Assembly (NCBI GenBank): GCA_965662365.1
Contig: CBFIHR010000116.1
Location: 1-10,543 of the forward strand
Length of the DNA: 10,543 bases
Origin: CAWVWD01 sp965662365
GTDB taxonomy: Bacteria > Bacteroidota > Bacteroidia > Chitinophagales > Saprospiraceae
Reading direction: 5' to 3'
The notes under the pieces were generated by a model, which saw only the letters and a program-made list of their open reading frames with translations, did no database searches and was not told where the DNA came from. The translations under genes and the position numbers were made by a program. Below, in pieces: positions 6,930 to 10,543 of this stretch; within the stretch, counting starts at the first letter, position 1; each line of letters begins with the position of its first letter.

Positions 6930-6952
6930 AAACCAGACTGGTTTTAAAACCA
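6930..6952. repeat. Overlapping palindromes sharing a central arm
   Basis: AAACCAG-A-CTGGTTT (6930-6944) is a perfect inverted repeat, and TGGTTTTAAAACCA (6939-6952) is a perfect 14-bp palindrome. They share the TGGTTT arm, so the middle segment can pair with either side. As DNA this could be overlapping operator half-sites just downstream of the candidate promoter; as RNA the loops are very small, which makes an operator the more natural reading. Confidence 0.5.
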
Positions 6953-7050
6953 TTTTCAAAATAAAAATACTGAAACGACTTATAAATGTAGAAAGGTGCA
7001 GGCGGCTGTCATTTTATGAATCGTTTTCTAACAATGTAAATATTTTCATT

Positions 7051-8808
7051 ATGCTTAAAAACAAAATCAAAGGATTAAAATATTTAGTATTGACAATAGT
7101 TATAGCTGTTTTTTCTTTAGTGATTTTTAGTAGTTGTGAGCAAGACAAACCTAAAGATATTGTGCTTTGGCAATTGACAGATCCGATTAAATTGAATCCA
7201 ATGACAGCGACTGATGCTGGTGGACGTCGGGTGATTGATCGAATTTTTCAACCATTATTACAAGTAGATTATTTTACGTACGAGCTTGTTCCGGTATTGG
7301 TTAAATCTCGTCCAGTGGTTGAAGAATTGAACGATTCGACAATTGCGATGAATTTTGAAATCAGAGAAGAAGCCGTCTGGGATGATACAGGAGAGCCGAT
7401 CACTGGTGAAGATGTCGATTTTACGTTGCGATTGATGAAAGCTCCTGGGACGGCTGCGAGCGGACGTAGTTTGTATTTTGATTATATCAAGGATATTAAG
7501 ATTGATGAGTCGAATAAGAAGAAATTTACATTGTATTGTAAGCCATATATGATTATGGAATCCGCTTTGACTGGCATGATGATTATGCCAAAGCATATTT
7601 ATGATCCAGAGCATATTTTAGATGATTTTTCGGTTAGTGATTTAACTATAAAAAAGGTTGAACTGCTTAAAAATAGTGAATTGAAGCGTTATGCTCGTTT
7701 TTTTAATGAAATTGATTTTCAGAAAAATATAGTTGTTGGTTCTGGGCCATACCTTTTGGATAGCTGGGAAGATAAACAAAAGGTAACTTTAAAATTAAAG
7801 GAAAACTGGTGGGCTAATAATGTAGAAAATGGGAATAGTTGGCTAAAGGCTTACCCTAAAAAATTAGTATATAAAACGATTCCTGATGTTAATACAGCGG
7901 TCAGTGCTTTGAAGGTAGAGGAGCTGGACGTCATGCAAAAAATTGACCCTCGAAAGTTTGTAGAAGAATTACGTAAAGATTCAAATTTTATTAATACGTT
8001 TCATCACGGTACGCCTTCGCAGTTTGTTTACTCTTATTTTGGAATGAAGATGGAAGATCCCAAATTGGCAGATGTAAAAACTCGTAAAGCTTTGCGTCAT
8101 TTGATGGATACAGAGGAGTATTCAGAACGGGTATTTTTTGGATTGGGAGAGCGAGTTTCTACATTTATACATCCATCAAAGAAACAGTTTATCAATGAGA
8201 AGTTGGTTTTGCCAGAATATAATGTCGAAAAAGCCAAAACCTTATTGGCGGAAGTGGGTTGGACAGACAGCAATCAAGATGGAATTTTGGATAAAATGAT
8301 AAACGGGCAAAGAGTGGATTTCAAGATTGAGGTTTTGTATCCTAAAGTTGCTAATACTAGCGAAGAAGGGGTTTTGTTATTCAAAAATACTTGTGAAGCG
8401 GCTGGTGTGAAAATTATTCCTGTAGGATTAGACTTTAAGGTGATGTTGGATAAGTTGCAAGCAAGGGATTTTGAAATGTATTTTGGGTTGTGGCAAGCTG
8501 CTGTTGTGGAGTCTGACCCGTCACAGCTTTGGCACACTAACTCAATCGGTAATGCACAAAATTACCCGGGGTTTGGTAATGCTGAAAGCGATAAGATACT
8601 GGAGGCTTTAGTTGTAGAATTATCGGAAGAGAAAAGAGCTATTTTATATAAAGAGTTGCAGCAAATGATTGATGACGAAGCACCCTATATTTTCTTATTG
8701 GCGGTTCGTAATCGTGTTGCAGTTCATAAACGAATTATTGACCCGAATTTCTCCTCAATGGGCAATGGGTATTGGGAAGCTGGTTTCAGGTTAGAAGCGA
8801 GTCAGTAA
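7051..8808 (+). CDS. ABC transporter substrate-binding lipoprotein, family 5 (DppA/OppA-like)
   Basis: A 585-residue extracytoplasmic solute-binding protein of the SBP_bac_5 family, probably for peptides or another compound handled by this family; the ligand cannot be read from sequence. Residues 1-28 are a lipoprotein signal peptide with the lipobox-like IFSSC, lipidated at Cys29 and followed by Glu. Family features include LTDPIKLNPMTATDAGGRRVIDRIFQPLL (about 42-70), the EAVWDDTGEPITGEDVDFTL signature (about 107-126), the GSGPYLLDSWE and LKENWWANN block, and a DSNQDGILD loop. The length fits the larger Bacteroidota members. It is followed after 129 bases, all occupied by a long hairpin, by a paralogue on the same strand. 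Transporter permease and ATPase genes are not visible and may lie beyond the right edge. The start gives the lipoprotein signal directly, without a Shine-Dalgarno motif. Confidence 0.93.
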   Translation: MLKNKIKGLKYLVLTIVIAVFSLVIFSSCEQDKPKDIVLWQLTDPIKLNPMTATDAGGRRVIDRIFQPLLQVDYFTYELVPVLVKSRPVVEELNDSTIAMNFEIREEAVWDDTGEPITGEDVDFTLRLMKAPGTAASGRSLYFDYIKDIKIDESNKKKFTLYCKPYMIMESALTGMMIMPKHIYDPEHILDDFSVSDLTIKKVELLKNSELKRYARFFNEIDFQKNIVVGSGPYLLDSWEDKQKVTLKLKENWWANNVENGNSWLKAYPKKLVYKTIPDVNTAVSALKVEELDVMQKIDPRKFVEELRKDSNFINTFHHGTPSQFVYSYFGMKMEDPKLADVKTRKALRHLMDTEEYSERVFFGLGERVSTFIHPSKKQFINEKLVLPEYNVEKAKTLLAEVGWTDSNQDGILDKMINGQRVDFKIEVLYPKVANTSEEGVLLFKNTCEAAGVKIIPVGLDFKVMLDKLQARDFEMYFGLWQAAVVESDPSQLWHTNSIGNAQNYPGFGNAESDKILEALVVELSEEKRAILYKELQQMIDDEAPYIFLLAVRNRVAVHKRIIDPNFSSMGNGYWEAGFRLEASQ

Positions 8809-8821
8809 TCTTATAAATGAG

Positions 8822-8932
8822 TTTTAGTGGTTTTAATAGTTTAGTAGTTTCAATAGTTTTAGTGGTTTTGTAGTTATTCTTTCGGTAGGATTACTAAAAT
8901 TATTAAAACTGTTGAAACTACTGAAACTAAAG
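8822..8932 (+). repeat. Long intercistronic RNA hairpin made of 9-nt repeat units
   Basis: The left arm (8822-8873) reads as units TTTTAGTGG, TTTTAATAG, TTTAGTAG, TTTCAATAG, TTTTAGTGG, TTTTGTAG; the right arm (8894-8932) has complementary 9-nt units such as TTGAAACTA and CTGAAACTA. Positions 8840-8869 pair with 8896-8925 over 30 bp without interruption. Another 6 bp (8870-8875 with 8889-8894) and 3 bp (8837-8839 with 8927-8929) follow across single-base bulges at T8895 and A8926. Seven oppositions are G-T in the plus strand and so G-U in mRNA. The loop is about 13 bases. The stem ends 8 bases before the ATG at 8938. There is no U-tract after it, so it is not a standard terminator; intercistronic control or mRNA protection is more likely. 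Confidence 0.85.
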
Positions 8933-8937
8933 AAGAG

Positions 8938-10543
8938 ATGTTAAGAAAAGTCGGAATTATAATTTTGTTTTTAGGGGTGATTTTGGGATGTAATCGAGCA
9001 GAATACGAATGTGAAGATTGTGTGATACAATATACGGAGTCAGACCCAAAACAGCTAACACCGTTTAACGCAACGGATCCGACGGCAACTATCATTTTCA
9101 ATCATTTGTTTCAGACGCTTGTGCATTATGACTATCAAACAAACGAGTTAGTTCCTGTTTTAGCGAAAGCATTACCAACCATAAAAAGAACAAAAGACGA
9201 TAAAATCGAAGTACAGTTTGAGCTACACGAAACTGCAAATTGGGACAATGGTACACCGATTACCGGCGAAGATGTTGCGTTCTCGCTGAAGGTCATCAAA
9301 TGTCCTTTTACGAATAATCAATATCTAAAGACGCAGTTTAGTGTTATCGAACGGATTGATATTAATAAAGAAAATCCTAAGCGTTTCTCAATTATTTTCA
9401 GTGAGCCAACGATGATGATTGAAAGCTTATTGACAGGTTTGTACATTTTGCCAAAGCAAGTTTATGACTCTAAAGGGCTTTTAGAAACATATACCGTTTT
9501 TGAGTTGTCGTACAAATCGGAGTCGGAGCTACAAGATGAAAAACTGATAGAATTTGGAGCATGGTATAACAGTACGAAGTTTCAAAAAGACAAAATTAGT
9601 GGCTCGGGGGCTTATCGTCTAAAGCACTGGGACGTCAACACACGGGTAATATTAGAACGAAAAGAAAACTGGTGGGGAAGAGATTTGAATCAAGATAATC
9701 AATGGTTTCAAGCAAATCCCAAAGAGTTGGTTTTTGAGATTGTTGATAATTCATATTCAGGGTATCGAATGTTAAAACGTGGTCACATCGACGTAATGAG
9801 TGATATGCCGATGACTGCATTTGTCCAAGATTGGTATCCAGACTCTTCGAAGTATCGAGAAATATATCATGTACTCACCGCACCAACGTATGCGTATGAT
9901 TATATTGGTCTTAATATGACATCGCCGAAGTTGAGCGACCTCAATGTTCGGCAGGCTTTAGCACATTTGATGGACATTGATAAACTGATTGATGAGGCTT
10001 GTTATGGTTTTGCGGACAAAGTGACGAGTTTTACGCATCCGAGTTTGAAGGCGTTATCGGATACAACATTACAACCTTACGAGTACAATTTAGCTTGGGC
10101 AGATTCTTTGTTGAGTGTCGCTGGTTGGGAGGATTTGGACTCAAATGGTGTTCGAGAAAAAGTTATTCAAACGGATTCTACAGAAGAGGTGATTACGCTA
10201 AGTCTGGTGATTAATTATAATATCGGTAATGACCGTAGAAAAATCGCTTGTGAGTTGTTGCGAGAAGCGGCCAAAGAGGTCGGTATTGAAATTATCGTAC
10301 AACCTCTGGAATTGGTAAGCTTATTAGAAAACTTAAAAACGCATCAATTTGAGTTATATGTTGGCGGCTGGGTCGCTTCGCCCAAATTATCAAACCCTAA
10401 AGAAATATGGCATACAGAATCCGCAAATGGTGGTTCAAATTATGTATTTTTTGGAAATAAAGAAAGCGATAGGATTGTTGATGCGATCCGTCAAGAGATG
10501 GACTCAAAAAAACGAGCAGCACTGTATCGTCAGTTACATCGAA
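8938..10543 (+). CDS. Second family-5 substrate-binding lipoprotein, paralogue of the preceding gene (partial, cut by window edge)
   Basis: An open frame of 535 codons from the ATG at 8938 to the right edge without a stop. By comparison with its upstream paralogue about 45-50 C-terminal residues are missing. The signal peptide MLRKVGIIILFLGVILGC has a good lipobox (ILGC, Cys18). The mature N-terminus carries an unusual CEDC motif (Cys25, Cys28). SBP_bac_5 features are TESDPKQLTPFNATDPTATIIFNHLFQTLV, the NWDNGTPITGEDVAFSL signature (about 101-117), GSGAYRLKHWD and ERKENWWGRD. It aligns with the upstream protein throughout but is clearly diverged, so this is an old duplication or a two-receptor arrangement. 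AGAAGAG directly before the ATG is a weak ribosome binding site next to the foot of the long hairpin. The ligand is unknown; both proteins may feed one transporter encoded further right. Confidence 0.92.
   Translation, partial: MLRKVGIIILFLGVILGCNRAEYECEDCVIQYTESDPKQLTPFNATDPTATIIFNHLFQTLVHYDYQTNELVPVLAKALPTIKRTKDDKIEVQFELHETANWDNGTPITGEDVAFSLKVIKCPFTNNQYLKTQFSVIERIDINKENPKRFSIIFSEPTMMIESLLTGLYILPKQVYDSKGLLETYTVFELSYKSESELQDEKLIEFGAWYNSTKFQKDKISGSGAYRLKHWDVNTRVILERKENWWGRDLNQDNQWFQANPKELVFEIVDNSYSGYRMLKRGHIDVMSDMPMTAFVQDWYPDSSKYREIYHVLTAPTYAYDYIGLNMTSPKLSDLNVRQALAHLMDIDKLIDEACYGFADKVTSFTHPSLKALSDTTLQPYEYNLAWADSLLSVAGWEDLDSNGVREKVIQTDSTEEVITLSLVINYNIGNDRRKIACELLREAAKEVGIEIIVQPLELVSLLENLKTHQFELYVGGWVASPKLSNPKEIWHTESANGGSNYVFFGNKESDRIVDAIRQEMDSKKRAALYRQLHR

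Larger units (their letters stand above)
6717..7050. other. Divergent control region between the sigma factor and lipoprotein operons
   Basis: This 334-bp region holds no gene that I can support. It contains an 11-bp inverted repeat pair (6735-6745 and 6843-6853), the palindrome TAACGTTA (6791-6798), TACCTA/TAGGTA spaced by 10 bases (6787-6792/6803-6808), GTATA/TATAC (6899-6903/6909-6913), overlapping palindromes at 6930-6952 and a GC-richer patch GTGCAGGCGGCTGTC near 6997-7011. A candidate rightward promoter is listed separately. No convincing TAnnTTTG element was found for the leftward sigma gene. Confidence 0.6.

Noticed and set aside
7258..7614. Minus-strand frame of 118 codons inside the first binding-protein gene
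   Set aside because: It is antisense to well-conserved family-5 coding sequence and has no motif or initiation signal.
8837..8929. Rho-independent terminator between the two lipoprotein genes
   Set aside because: The stem is A/U-rich with many G-U pairs and is followed by AAGAAGAG and a start codon, not by a U-tract.
8822..8932. CRISPR-like array
   Set aside because: Units are only 9 nt, contiguous and without spacers, and the two halves are inverted; it is a hairpin of short tandem units.
8874..9101. Minus-strand frame of 75 codons across the hairpin and the second lipoprotein start
   Set aside because: It covers the hairpin and the conserved signal peptide of the opposite-strand gene; it is a shadow frame.
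9999..10214. Plus-strand frame of 71 codons inside the second binding protein
   Set aside because: It is out of frame with the continuous family-5 protein that covers the whole stretch.

Overview
The window is AT-rich and looks like a chromosomal segment of a Bacteroidota bacterium, probably from or near the order Saprospirales. The evidence is a periplasmic two-propeller (reg_prop/Y_Y_Y) sensor histidine kinase, a TonB of the Bacteroidota 'MPRFPGC...KKLLEYIYKNIKYP' type, genes mostly without Shine-Dalgarno sequences, and a TAnnTTTG-like promoter element. The order-level placement rests on resemblance of the TonB and kinase to proteins I know, not on a search. All genes are ordinary in family. 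I see no CRISPR array, transposase, phage gene, tRNA or rRNA.

Layout. (1) 1-3067, minus strand: a sensor kinase that runs off the left edge lacking only its last residues. (2) 3068-3640: a divergent, AT-rich intergenic region with several small hairpins, a degenerate direct repeat and a candidate promoter for the next operon. (3) 3641-5320, plus strand: a tight three-gene operon of gcvH (lipoyl carrier of glycine cleavage), a VanZ-like membrane protein and a TonB energy transducer with an extra N-terminal membrane segment. It ends in a perfect 36-bp palindromic terminator, with a second hairpin just beyond. (4) 6716 down to 5503, minus strand: an ECF-type sigma factor and, 14 bp behind it, an unrecognised single-span membrane protein placed and shaped like an anti-sigma factor. 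It starts with GTG behind a purine-rich ribosome binding site. (5) 6717-7050: a divergent control region with several inverted repeats. (6) 7051-10543, plus strand: two paralogous family-5 (DppA/OppA-like) solute-binding lipoproteins in tandem, the second cut by the right edge. Permease and ATPase genes would be expected beyond the window.

The most unusual structure is between the two lipoprotein genes (about 8822-8932). It is a roughly 39-bp hairpin built from 9-nt units, ending 8 bases before the second start codon. Every base opposition inside the stem that is not Watson-Crick is G-T in the plus-strand sense, so it becomes a G-U pair in the operon mRNA and would be C-A in the opposite transcript. 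This points to an RNA-level role, such as control of translation, processing or stability between the cistrons, or to a genome-wide repeat family.

The ECF sigma/membrane-protein pair is transcribed away from the lipoprotein operon. Control of the transporter by the sigma factor is possible but is only inferred from position.
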